Assembly (NCBI GenBank): GCA_905215555.1
Contig: CAJMQU010000004.1
Span: 1 to 64,000 of the forward strand
Origin: an uncultured bacterium
Lineage (GTDB): Bacteria > Bacteroidota > Bacteroidia > Bacteroidales > Bacteroidaceae
Direction: 5' to 3'
Length of the DNA: 64,000 nt
The notes under the pieces are model-generated. The model did no database searches and had not been told where the DNA came from. It saw only the letters and a list, made by a program, of their open reading frames with translations. Positions within the stretch are counted from its first letter, which is position 1. Each line of letters begins with the position of its first letter. Below are positions 8,347-17,132 of this stretch, piece by piece. Position numbers and translations under genes: made by a program.

Positions 8347-8354
8347 TATTTTTG
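8347..8354 (+). promoter_or_regulatory. Bacteroides -7 promoter element (TATTTTTG)
   Basis: Exact TAnnTTTG match 33 bases before the ATG at 8388. A TTGG that could serve as the -33 contact lies about 22 bases further upstream. It would drive the LtaS-like and PAP2 genes. Confidence 0.6.
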
Positions 8355-8387
8355 CGCTCAATATGAATATAAAATGAGAAAAAGCTG

Positions 8388-10265
8388 ATGAAAGAAAGGC
8401 TTATAGGGTTGATAAAGACGTATTTTCTCTTCGTCTGTATCTTCATACTACAGAAACCGTTATTTATACTTTACTACAATTCTTTGTACGCAGATGCTTC
8501 CTGGACAGACTCTTTCCGGGTTATGTGGAATGGTCTGCCCCTCGACCTCTCGCTTGCCGGATATCTGACGGCTATTCCCGGATTACTCTTTATCGCTTCC
8601 GCCTGGACGCTTTCCAATACACTACGCCGCATCTGGAACGGTTATTATCTTTTCATTTCCATTCTGCTTGCTGTTATTTTCATTGTTGATTTAGGACTAT
8701 ATGAATATTGGGGCTTCCGTCTGGATGCCACACCGCTTTTCTATTTCTTCTCTTCTCCTAAAGATGCACTGGCAAGCATCAGTATATGGCAGGTATTGGG
8801 AGGAGTCGTTGCTATGGCTCTGTATGCATCATTGCTATATGGCATATTCCTGTTGATACAGAAAGGTATCTGGAAAAGCATGAAGCTGCCCTATCGCCGT
8901 TTGTCGGTGTCGGGTGTGATGCTATTGCTGACCGGTTTGCTCTTTATTCCCATCCGTGGCGGTTTCACTGTTTCCACCATGAATACGGGTAAAGTGTATT
9001 TCAGCTCTAATCAACGCTTGAATCATGCGGCTATCAATCCGGCTTTCAGTCTGATGGAGTCTCTTGCAAAACAGAAAGATTTTGGCAGTCAGTACCGTTT
9101 TATGGAAGCAGCGCAGGCTGATGAACTGATGAAGAAGCTGGTGGATCCGATGGTGCTCGACAGTACGGCGGTTATTCCCGATACTTTGCGTACAGCTTTA
9201 TTCAAGACGGAACGTCCGAATGTGCTGTTCGTCATATTGGAGAGCTTCTCTTCCAGACTGATGACCAGCTTGGGAGGCGAGCCGGATATTGCCGTACACA
9301 TGGACAGCTTGGCAAAAGAAGGGGTACTCTTTACGAATTTTTATGCCAATAGTTTCCGTACAGACCGCGGCCTGGTGGCTGTTTTGAGTGGTTTTCCTGC
9401 ACAGCCCACTACGAGTATCATGAAGTATCCCCGCAAAACACAGCACCTTCCCGCTATTGCAGGTAGTCTGCGTGATGCCGGATATCGGACCAAATACTAT
9501 TACGGTGGTGATGCTGATTTCACCAATATGCGTTCTTACCTGATTTCTTCAGGCTTTGAGGGTATTATTTCCGATGAAGATTTTTCTGTATCAGATCGTT
9601 TAAGCAAATGGGGCGCACATGACCACCTTGTTTTCAACCGACTTTTGGAAGATCTTAAAGTTGAAGCAACGGACAGTGTTGCGGCAGAAGGTGCCCGTCC
9701 TTTCTTCAAGGTGTTGCAGACGTCCAGCAGCCACGAGCCTTTTGAAGTACCTTACCGTCGTCTGGCGAATGACCGCCTGAATGCTTTTGCCTATACGGAT
9801 AGTTGTGTGGGCGACTTTGTGAAGCGTTTCCGCGAACTGCCGCAATGGAAAAATACAGTAATGGTACTGGTGCCTGACCATGTGGGTGCGTATCCTGAAT
9901 ATCTGGATAACCTGTCGTTAGATCGCTACCAGGTTCCTCTGTTGCTGGTAGGCGGTGCAATTGCCGGGCCGAGGCGTATTGATGTTTATGGTTCTCAGCA
10001 CGATATTGCAGCCACCTTGCTAGCTCAATTATCATTGCCTCATCAGGAATTTACGTTTAGCAAAGATATGCTGAATCCTGCTTCCCCTCACTTTGCATTC
10101 TTCACAGTTCCGGATCTTTTCGGTATGGTGACGACGGATAATCAGTTGATATTTAACTGTGAAGCTAATGCTACGGCGGTGGATGAAGGAACTGCGAAAG
10201 GAAAGAATCTTCTTCCGGGTAAGGCTTATTTGCAGAAATTATATGATGATATAGCAAAAAGATAA
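8388..10265 (+). CDS. LtaS/sulfatase-superfamily membrane transferase
   Basis: A 625-residue inner-membrane protein with about five N-terminal helices (residues 8-190) and a periplasmic alkaline-phosphatase-superfamily domain. This architecture is shared by lipoteichoic acid synthase, MdoB-type phosphoglycerol transferases and EptA-like phosphoethanolamine transferases. Metal and nucleophile sites can be read: NVLFVILESF with Glu285, FRTDRG with nucleophile Thr325, GGDADFTN, SSHEPF and VPDHVG. Gram-negative Bacteroides lack lipoteichoic acid, so the likely job is adding a phospho-group to an envelope glycan or lipid; the substrate is not evident. The PAP2 gene follows 14 bases later in the same transcript. 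Confidence 0.87.
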   Translation: MKERLIGLIKTYFLFVCIFILQKPLFILYYNSLYADASWTDSFRVMWNGLPLDLSLAGYLTAIPGLLFIASAWTLSNTLRRIWNGYYLFISILLAVIFIVDLGLYEYWGFRLDATPLFYFFSSPKDALASISIWQVLGGVVAMALYASLLYGIFLLIQKGIWKSMKLPYRRLSVSGVMLLLTGLLFIPIRGGFTVSTMNTGKVYFSSNQRLNHAAINPAFSLMESLAKQKDFGSQYRFMEAAQADELMKKLVDPMVLDSTAVIPDTLRTALFKTERPNVLFVILESFSSRLMTSLGGEPDIAVHMDSLAKEGVLFTNFYANSFRTDRGLVAVLSGFPAQPTTSIMKYPRKTQHLPAIAGSLRDAGYRTKYYYGGDADFTNMRSYLISSGFEGIISDEDFSVSDRLSKWGAHDHLVFNRLLEDLKVEATDSVAAEGARPFFKVLQTSSSHEPFEVPYRRLANDRLNAFAYTDSCVGDFVKRFRELPQWKNTVMVLVPDHVGAYPEYLDNLSLDRYQVPLLLVGGAIAGPRRIDVYGSQHDIAATLLAQLSLPHQEFTFSKDMLNPASPHFAFFTVPDLFGMVTTDNQLIFNCEANATAVDEGTAKGKNLLPGKAYLQKLYDDIAKR

Positions 10266-10279
10266 AATAAGGCAAAATT

Positions 10280-10948
10280 ATGATATCAGAAATCTTGAAT
10301 GAGGTAGTAAATATAGACACCGATATATTTCTTTCCATCAACCGGATGCACAGTCCGTTTTTTGACTATTTCATGAGCGCTTATAGCGGCAAATGGATTT
10401 GGGTGCCTATGTATGCTGCCATCTTGTATGTAATGTTACGCAATTTTCACTGGAAAGTGACGTTATTCTGTATGATTGCTCTGGCACTTGTTATTACTAT
10501 TGCTGACCAAACTGGGGCGACATTGATACGTCCGTATGTGGAGCGTCTCCGTCCTGCAAATTTGGAGAATCCCATTTCCGATGCGGTACATATTGTAAAC
10601 GGATATCGTGGCGGCCGTTATGGTTTCCCGTCCTGTCATGCTGCCAATACTTTTGGACTGGCATTCTTTGTTTGGTTCCTCTTCAAGAAGAGGTGGTTCA
10701 CGGTGTTTATTATGGCTTGGGCATTGCTTACCTGTTATTCACGCATTTATCTGGGGGTGCACTATCCGGGTGACCTGCTGGCAGGTGCGCTTATAGGCTT
10801 GTTGGCGGCGTATCTGGTCTACCTTCTTTTTATGAAGGTGAGTGGGCATAAGACTATGAAGAAAGTGCTGCATATCAATACTCCTATACTGATAGGGGGG
10901 CTGACAATAGTGGGGATACTGATATACTCCACAGTCATGGTATTGTAG
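10280..10948 (+). CDS. PAP2 family lipid phosphatase
   Basis: A 222-residue integral membrane phosphatase with the three PAP2 motifs: RPYVERLRP (84-92), PSCH (117-120) and SRIYLGVHYPGD (154-165) with His161 and Asp165. Family members remove phosphates from lipid carriers such as undecaprenyl pyrophosphate or from lipid A; Bacteroides LpxF (lipid A 4'-phosphatase) is a PAP2 protein of similar size. Which of these applies cannot be decided from sequence alone. Co-transcription with an LtaS-like transferase suggests a linked role in trimming or decorating envelope lipids. Confidence 0.9.
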   Translation: MISEILNEVVNIDTDIFLSINRMHSPFFDYFMSAYSGKWIWVPMYAAILYVMLRNFHWKVTLFCMIALALVITIADQTGATLIRPYVERLRPANLENPISDAVHIVNGYRGGRYGFPSCHAANTFGLAFFVWFLFKKRWFTVFIMAWALLTCYSRIYLGVHYPGDLLAGALIGLLAAYLVYLLFMKVSGHKTMKKVLHINTPILIGGLTIVGILIYSTVMVL

Positions 10949-10979
10949 AGATTATAATAGAAAAGTATATAGGACGTAC

Positions 10980-11040
10980 ATTACGCGAATTGCACAAATA
11001 AGCTTTTAAGTAAGAATTGGATTTGTGTGATTCGCGTAAT
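10980..11040. terminator. Bidirectional terminator hairpin
   Basis: Two 20-base arms (10980-10999 and 11021-11040) are inverted repeats matching at 18 of 20 positions around a 21-base loop. The element lies between the convergent PAP2 gene (+) and receptor gene (-), where a shared terminator is expected. Confidence 0.65.
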
Positions 11041-11068
11041 TTATGTGCTGTTCTGTAACAGTTATTTT

Positions 11069-13711
11069 TTAGAACTGGTAATTCGCTGTTATCATTGCTT
11101 CCCGTGGGCGTATGTTCAGTCGGGAAGTATAACTTTGTGTAGCCGAATAGGTCGTATAGGCGTATTCTTTCTTATTGAACAGATTATTCAGATTCGCTTC
11201 AAACCGCCATCTCTTTGTTTTGTAGATAAAGGATGCATCTGCAAATACTGTGTTGAGATGCGTGCCTTCGCCCAGGTCATTCCGGTAGTGTTCGCCGGAA
11301 AGACGTAAGTCCACTTGCCCGATACTGAACGTGAGACGTAACCGTTGTACAAAATCCAGTAACGGGGTGAGGTGGGTGTCACTTCCAATCTTACTGCCAC
11401 CATATACCAGTGTAGCATGATATTCCGCTTCAAAAATTTCGGCAGGTGCCCAAATTAGTTTGGGTTCCGCTTTCAGATAATCGTAACGGTAGGTTTGCAA
11501 AAGGCTTTGCGGGGTGCTGTCACTTCCCGGCAGGGAGGTGAGTTGCTCTCCGTTGCTGCGGCTGAACAGCACGGTGAGGGAAGTTTTCAGATGCCAGTCA
11601 TAGATACCTTTGGATAAGGTGCTGCTGAGGGTCCAGTTGTCGGTATGGTTCGGGTGTTCATGGCGGGTGTAGATGATGGCGTTTTCGGAAATGCTTTGTT
11701 CAAAAAGCGTATTCCGGCTACTGCGGTTATAGGTCAGTGAGGTGGTAACGAAGAATTCTTGTACTGTGTTTTTGTATTCTCCGTAAAGGTTGTAAGTCTG
11801 CTGAATGCTGGTAGGGAAGAGACCGTTTCCGTTTCGCCAGGTGCGGTAGTCGGTCCGGTAGAGTCCGGGATATAGGTCGGTGATGTCTTCTGCCGAACGT
11901 TTCAGACTACCGTAGAGGGAAAATTTCCAATGATAATCCGGCTGGTAACGCATATACAGCGAGGGATTGAAGAAAAGGAAAGAACGTTGTTGCGAGAAGT
12001 ATCGCTGGGCTTTCAAAGGCAGAGAGAGACTGGATAACCACTTATCACGTTCCAGTTGGAAGTAAGGTGTAAGGTACAGGGACAGGTTTGAAGCATTGAA
12101 GTCTGAGGGTTTCGCTGTTGTGTGGGCGAATGATGATTCGCTCTTGCAAGTAGCATTCTCATATTTGTTTGCTGTTTGATTATTCTGTAGGAGTGAATGA
12201 TTATTTGTTAGGTATTCAGTTGGCTTATGTTTCATTGTTGCCCATTCCGCCTGTATCCCTGTCTTATATTGCTGGGTGAAGCCATTATATTTCTTCAGAT
12301 ATGCCGCACTGTTATCCGTATAGAAACTATGTTGGTTGAATTTGCTTTTTCCTTCTTCGAGTAAGAGTGATGCAGGCTGATAAGCATACCGCGTAGCTGA
12401 AAGGAACTCCCATGTTCCGTTTTCCCCGTTTCGGATAAGATTAAAGAAATTGCCTGCATTCAGTTGCGAAGTCCGTATCGTCTGCCGGAGTTCTTCTGAA
12501 CGGCCGCGGTTTATTTCTCCATCCACCGTGAAGCGATTGGATATATAATTCCGGTTACTGTTGTCTTCGTAACACAGTTCCAGATTGGCTGCATCGCTTG
12601 TCAGACGATAGTGATAGGTCTCATCAATTCGTACGGTGTCCGTCGGCTGATAATAGATTTGAGTGTTTCCGCGTTGTTGCTGGATGCGGTCGTGCGTATA
12701 TCCGGCTTGCAGGCGCAGACTCCGGTCATCGTTCCATTTGTACATCCGGTTTCCGTTCAGAGTGTGTGTGTCGTTGAAGAGTAACCGTTTTTTGTCCAGC
12801 GGCGCACTGATGCCCGGCTGAGACAAGAAAGTGGAGAGCGGGATTTGTTGCCAAGCAGTTCCTGCCAATACCATTTGCTCTGTACTGAGGTCTTTACCGT
12901 TATTATTCGTTTTATAATTGTAAACACTTTGTTTGCCCTTCCCAAGTTGTAGGGCGTTCAATCCACCTTCCCACAACAGCTTGTTGCCATTATCGCTCCA
13001 TCCTGCACCTAATGTGCCGTTTGCTATCCATTGGTCACGGGCTTTCGGATCCAGTTTCAGGTTCAAGGCCACTTCATCCGAATTAATCTTTCCTTTCAAT
13101 GCTTTCACAGATTGATAGTTTTCCATAATCTCCGCCGTTTTCACCGTTTTTGCATTCAGATTGTTATTAATCTGATTGTAGCGTCCGCCCGTTACATCCA
13201 TTCCTTCCACGAAGTAGTGGTTTATGGCTTTCCCTTTGTATTTTACTTGACCGTTTTCGTCTACATCTACACCCGGAAGTTTCTTCAGTACATCCTTGAT
13301 GTGTACATCTTTGGAAGAGGCGAACTGGGCAAGATCGTATCTTACAGTGTCTTTTCGCGTATTGATGCGTCCGGGACGTATCTGTACTTCTTTCAATGCG
13401 ATTGCCTCCGATTGCAGATTGAAGTTCTGAGTACTGGCAGTACTGATGTTTCGCACTTCCCTTTTGTAACCCAGCAGAGAGGCGCTGAGTTGCAGGGTGC
13501 CGCTGTGCTTCCATGCCAGGCTATAGTGTCCTTTTGCATCGGTCAAAGCATAATCTATTGTTATATTTCCACGCATTACGCTGATCATTACTGTTTCCAG
13601 CGGTTGATTGTTCTCCGCGTCAGTCACTATGCCGCTCAGTGTTTGAGCCTGTGTGGAGTGGGAGAGGCAAAGAAGAAACAGGAAACTTATGATGTGAAGT
13701 ACTTTATTCAT
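11069..13711 (-). CDS. TonB-dependent receptor-like outer membrane protein
   Basis: An 880-residue protein from MNKVLHIISFLFLLCLSH, a signal peptide ending at TQAQ. Next come a CarboxypepD_reg-like domain (LSGIVTDAENNQPLE, about 24-105) and a plug-like domain (DVLKKLPGVDVDENGQV). A long beta-barrel ends in an aromatic residue (ANYQF). The ATG 20 codons downstream of the longest frame's start is chosen because the signal peptide begins there. It lies 87 bases downstream of the GLPGLI gene in the same orientation. This receptor/GLPGLI pairing is common in Bacteroidetes; the ligand is unknown and no SusD partner is present. Confidence 0.85.
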   Translation of the reverse strand: MNKVLHIISFLFLLCLSHSTQAQTLSGIVTDAENNQPLETVMISVMRGNITIDYALTDAKGHYSLAWKHSGTLQLSASLLGYKREVRNISTASTQNFNLQSEAIALKEVQIRPGRINTRKDTVRYDLAQFASSKDVHIKDVLKKLPGVDVDENGQVKYKGKAINHYFVEGMDVTGGRYNQINNNLNAKTVKTAEIMENYQSVKALKGKINSDEVALNLKLDPKARDQWIANGTLGAGWSDNGNKLLWEGGLNALQLGKGKQSVYNYKTNNNGKDLSTEQMVLAGTAWQQIPLSTFLSQPGISAPLDKKRLLFNDTHTLNGNRMYKWNDDRSLRLQAGYTHDRIQQQRGNTQIYYQPTDTVRIDETYHYRLTSDAANLELCYEDNSNRNYISNRFTVDGEINRGRSEELRQTIRTSQLNAGNFFNLIRNGENGTWEFLSATRYAYQPASLLLEEGKSKFNQHSFYTDNSAAYLKKYNGFTQQYKTGIQAEWATMKHKPTEYLTNNHSLLQNNQTANKYENATCKSESSFAHTTAKPSDFNASNLSLYLTPYFQLERDKWLSSLSLPLKAQRYFSQQRSFLFFNPSLYMRYQPDYHWKFSLYGSLKRSAEDITDLYPGLYRTDYRTWRNGNGLFPTSIQQTYNLYGEYKNTVQEFFVTTSLTYNRSSRNTLFEQSISENAIIYTRHEHPNHTDNWTLSSTLSKGIYDWHLKTSLTVLFSRSNGEQLTSLPGSDSTPQSLLQTYRYDYLKAEPKLIWAPAEIFEAEYHATLVYGGSKIGSDTHLTPLLDFVQRLRLTFSIGQVDLRLSGEHYRNDLGEGTHLNTVFADASFIYKTKRWRFEANLNNLFNKKEYAYTTYSATQSYTSRLNIRPREAMITANYQF

Positions 13712-13798
13712 AAACGAAAATGAGTGAAAGTTTAAGAGATAAGAGAGTAATTCTTTATTGATGTGGTGCAAGTCTTATAATGACTTGGTCGGATTTAC

Positions 13799-14668
13799 TT
13801 ATTTTCTCCGTTCCAATGGATTATAAGGTACATTCTTCGGATTCTTTGTCGCATTGCCATGCTCGTCTTGTATGGTAATGGTTACATTAGGCATGCTTCC
13901 CGTGATAAAACCCACCGGGTCGGCATAATATCTTTCGTGTACCTTATCATACGCTTTGCGATTCATCGGCTCATGCTTCTTTCCGTCAAAAAGAATGGGC
14001 CTGTACGTGTGGCATTGCTCCATTCCTGTCGCCGTAAACGAATAATGTCCTTCGCTGTCCTCGGCTTTCAGTATCAGTCCCGGCAGTCCGTAGAGCTTCC
14101 AGGGACCATCGCTGACTGGTATCTCGGCTGTGAACCATACCGTCCACGTACGCCCTTTGAACTGACATTCGGCTTTTCCGCAGAGGTAGGAGAGAATGCT
14201 GTCGTTTTCAGCCAGTACCTTCCATTGCGGGCGTTCTTCGTTTTCTTCGCAGCGTAGGCGCGTCATGCCTGCCACTTCATCGAGGGTCGTTACTTTTCCC
14301 GAAGGATACCCTTTGAAAGTACGTTCGCTCAATTTGCTTCCTCCGTATTGTTTCATGTGCCCGTTGATGGTCTCCTGCGAAGCTTTATTGGCGAAGTCCA
14401 CTGCCAACACGGAGTCGCATACATACTTGGTATAGCTGTAAAACTTGGAAAAATTCTTGCCAACCTCCAGCATCATGGTTTCTTCTGTCACCTTTTCCGG
14501 TTTCTCAGGATTAGAGATGTAGCGCGTTTCATATTGCACAAGAAGTTGTGCTTCACCGATGGTGTCATTTATAACTTTGGTTCCGTCAGAGACAATAATC
14601 TGTGCCTTTGCCTGCGGTGCGCACAATGCTGCAAGACATAAACTGAGGAAAATAATTTTTGTACTCAT
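13799..14668 (-). CDS. GLPGLI family protein
   Basis: A 289-residue exported protein of the GLPGLI family, named for the motif present here at 194-199 within KLYGLPGLILKAED. The N-terminus MSTKIIFLSLCLAALCAPQA is a signal peptide. Family members sit in the Bacteroidetes envelope beside TonB-dependent receptors; some have been tied to peptide or metal handling, but no general function is established. It is the first gene of a two-gene unit with the receptor and is divergent from a histidine kinase, which suggests control by that kinase/regulator pair. Confidence 0.93.
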   Translation of the reverse strand: MSTKIIFLSLCLAALCAPQAKAQIIVSDGTKVINDTIGEAQLLVQYETRYISNPEKPEKVTEETMMLEVGKNFSKFYSYTKYVCDSVLAVDFANKASQETINGHMKQYGGSKLSERTFKGYPSGKVTTLDEVAGMTRLRCEENEERPQWKVLAENDSILSYLCGKAECQFKGRTWTVWFTAEIPVSDGPWKLYGLPGLILKAEDSEGHYSFTATGMEQCHTYRPILFDGKKHEPMNRKAYDKVHERYYADPVGFITGSMPNVTITIQDEHGNATKNPKNVPYNPLERRK

Positions 14669-14718
14669 ACGTTTTTACTTTTTAGGGTTCTACATTCGGG
14701 TATCAGTTTCTCGTGCTG

Positions 14719-14726
14719 CAAATCTA
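14719..14726 (-). promoter_or_regulatory. -7 promoter element (TAGATTTG on minus strand)
   Basis: Exact TAnnTTTG match on the minus strand, about 50 bases before the GLPGLI start at 14668. Confidence 0.5.
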
Positions 14727-14824
14727 TGGGGATTTTGTTTCCGGTGGGGGCGAAAGTTATTACTGAAATATTACGCAGCGGATAATATCTGCCTCGCGTG
14801 TACTTATATTTGCGGGCTAACGTT

Positions 14825-14832
14825 TACCTTTG
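14825..14832 (+). promoter_or_regulatory. -7 promoter element (TACCTTTG) for the kinase gene
   Basis: TAnnTTTG match 17 bases before the ATG at 14850. A second match, TATATTTG, lies at 14805-14812, so either or both could start the kinase/regulator transcript. Confidence 0.5.
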
Positions 14833-14849
14833 CCGACACTAACCAATAA

Positions 14850-16385
14850 ATGATTATGGAACGACGGATTAAGATCGTATGGATGCTTTCTATTGTTGCA
14901 ATGCTGCTTATCACGGCAGGGCAGGCTTACTGGTTGCGCAATCAGTATCAATACATGAATGACGAACAGATACGTGACATCTATGACTGTGTTCTCCAAA
15001 CAGCGGAACAATATGATTCTATTCGTGTTCCGCAGCCTAAAAAAGTGCTTACCGATGCAAATATGTTCTTTTATCAGCTGAGTAAATCCATCGATTTGGA
15101 AAAACGGACTACTATTAATGAGTTGGTATTGGGTGTTCTGAAAGGAAGGAATTTGGAAAGCGTAGGTCAAAAAAACATAGAGACTCTCAGAATTGAACGG
15201 AATGACTCGACCTGGGCGGATAAAGATGAGGATAAATTACAGCGTGATGAATGTTCATTGGACAGTATAATACCCACTGACCGGGTGATTGTGAAGGATT
15301 CATTCAAAATCAATATGTCTGATAAACATGCGCCTAACTTGAATGATATTATCAATCTATATCGTTTGGAACTGGATGTACCGTTTGCTTTGCAACAATT
15401 TGATTCTTTGCTTGCTATGCATCTGGATGGGCGGACGTTTGCTACTCGGCTGGAAGTCAGCACAGACACTACGTATCTGTGGACTCCAGTGCTGACACGG
15501 TATGGTACATTGCTTCATCCGTATATAGAAGTGAATTATCCGTATAATCCCCTGAAGCGTCAATCGGTTATAGTCAAGGTAGATATATCGTCACATGCCG
15601 TTCTTATACGTATGGGATGGCAACTGTCCGGTAGCATCTGTCTCATATTCCTGTTAGGCTTGTGTCTGCTGTTTCAGATAAAGACCATCTTGAAGCAACG
15701 CCGTATAGACGAACTCCGGAAAAGCTTTGTAAACACTATGATACATGAGTTGAAACGCCCGATACAGGCTCTGAAGATGTGTGTGGCTTTTCTCAATGAC
15801 AAATCTCTGCGAATAGATGAGAAGGTGATGGACGAAGTGATACATGACTCCATGTCAGAGTTGAACAATCTTTCAGCCTATCTTTCGAAGTTGCGCGACA
15901 TGACGCGTGCCGATGATGACTATACTCAGCTTTCTGTTCGTACATTTGATATAAGGGAGACTCTTGAAAAGCTTATCCGTCTTTATCATACGCCCGACGG
16001 CAAGGATGTGTCTATTGAGTCCCATTTCAGTGAAGAAACTCTTGTGACGGCAGATCCGGTACATGTTTCCAATATCATCAGTAATCTGATAGAGAATGCT
16101 GTGAAGTATTCCGGTACATCGGTGCATATCGTTGTGGATTGTCTTTTACACAACCACCAGTTGACGATCCGGGTAGCCGATAATGGTATCGGCATTCCGG
16201 TTTCCGAGCAGAACCGGGTGTTTGATAAGTTTTATCGGGGCAGCAATCTTCCTGACCGTTCATTGCCGGGCATCGGATTGGGATTGAGTTATGTGAAGTT
16301 GCTGGTGGAGGCGCATCACGGAAACATTTCGTTGAGTAGCCAGACAGATAAGGGGACGGAGATAAAAATTAATATTCCGCAATGA
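14850..16385 (+). CDS. Membrane sensor histidine kinase (RprX-like)
   Basis: A 511-residue two-component sensor. Transmembrane helices at about 8-28 and 258-278 enclose a periplasmic sensing region of some 230 residues with no recognised fold. The H-box is SFVNTMIHELKRP with His299. An HATPase domain follows with NLIENAVKYSG (N-box), DNGIGIP (G1) and GIGLGLSYV (G2). The response regulator gene begins 60 bases downstream. Layout and size resemble Bacteroides RprX. The divergent GLPGLI/receptor pair is a likely target or signal source. Confidence 0.93.
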   Translation: MIMERRIKIVWMLSIVAMLLITAGQAYWLRNQYQYMNDEQIRDIYDCVLQTAEQYDSIRVPQPKKVLTDANMFFYQLSKSIDLEKRTTINELVLGVLKGRNLESVGQKNIETLRIERNDSTWADKDEDKLQRDECSLDSIIPTDRVIVKDSFKINMSDKHAPNLNDIINLYRLELDVPFALQQFDSLLAMHLDGRTFATRLEVSTDTTYLWTPVLTRYGTLLHPYIEVNYPYNPLKRQSVIVKVDISSHAVLIRMGWQLSGSICLIFLLGLCLLFQIKTILKQRRIDELRKSFVNTMIHELKRPIQALKMCVAFLNDKSLRIDEKVMDEVIHDSMSELNNLSAYLSKLRDMTRADDDYTQLSVRTFDIRETLEKLIRLYHTPDGKDVSIESHFSEETLVTADPVHVSNIISNLIENAVKYSGTSVHIVVDCLLHNHQLTIRVADNGIGIPVSEQNRVFDKFYRGSNLPDRSLPGIGLGLSYVKLLVEAHHGNISLSSQTDKGTEIKINIPQ

Positions 16386-16445
16386 GGGAGTGACAAGCTA
16401 CAAGTACAGCGCAGCAACTCGTTGCTCCTAAAAAACTTTTAGTAT

Positions 16446-17126
16446 ATGAAACCTTTAAAGATACTTTTCGCCGACGATGATTTGAAGTATTCGATGTTGC
16501 TGAAACGCTTTCTTGAAAAAGAAGGGTATGAAGTGACTTATGCCGGAAACGGAACAATTGCTTTAGAGCAATTCCCGCTTGTGAAGCCCGATTTGGTATT
16601 ACTTGATATCAATATGCCCGGCTGTAATGGCTTTGAAGTTGCCGAACGCATTCGCGAAACGGACAAGCATGTTCTCATCTTCTTCCTTTCCGACCGTAGC
16701 GACAAAGCCGACCGCCTGCAAGGTTTCCAGCTTCGCGCCAACGACTATCTGGCAAAGCCTTTCTATCCCGAAGAATTGATAGCCCGCATCCGCGAGCGTT
16801 TTGACGCGCAACTTACCGATACAATAGAAGAAGAAACTTACCGTTTCGGCCAGTCCGTCTTTAATTACAGTACGAATGAAATCCGCACGGGAAATAATAA
16901 GGTGCTTATCACTTCCCGTCAGGCGGACATCCTTCGTTTGCTTGCCCGGCATCTGAATCTGGCTGTGGAGCGGGATACATTGCTGGCGACAGTCTGGGGA
17001 ACTTCTTCTTATGCCAATTCCCTTGCCTTGAATGTGCAGATAACTTATTTGCGCAAGGCACTTCGTAACGACCCGGCTGTGAAGATCGAGTCGCTGATGA
17101 AGAAAGGGTATGTGCTGAAAGGATGA
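16446..17126 (+). CDS. OmpR-family response regulator (RprY-like)
   Basis: A 226-residue regulator. The receiver domain has the acidic pair D10/D11, phospho-acceptor Asp54 in LVLLDINMPG, Ser82 and Lys104 in DYLAKPF. The C-terminal winged-helix DNA-binding domain (about 128-226) ends in a typical YLRKAL...KGYVLKG segment. It is the partner of the kinase encoded just upstream. Targets are not visible, but the divergent GLPGLI/receptor promoter is the nearest candidate. Confidence 0.95.
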   Translation: MKPLKILFADDDLKYSMLLKRFLEKEGYEVTYAGNGTIALEQFPLVKPDLVLLDINMPGCNGFEVAERIRETDKHVLIFFLSDRSDKADRLQGFQLRANDYLAKPFYPEELIARIRERFDAQLTDTIEEETYRFGQSVFNYSTNEIRTGNNKVLITSRQADILRLLARHLNLAVERDTLLATVWGTSSYANSLALNVQITYLRKALRNDPAVKIESLMKKGYVLKG

Positions 17127-17132
17127 CCAAAG

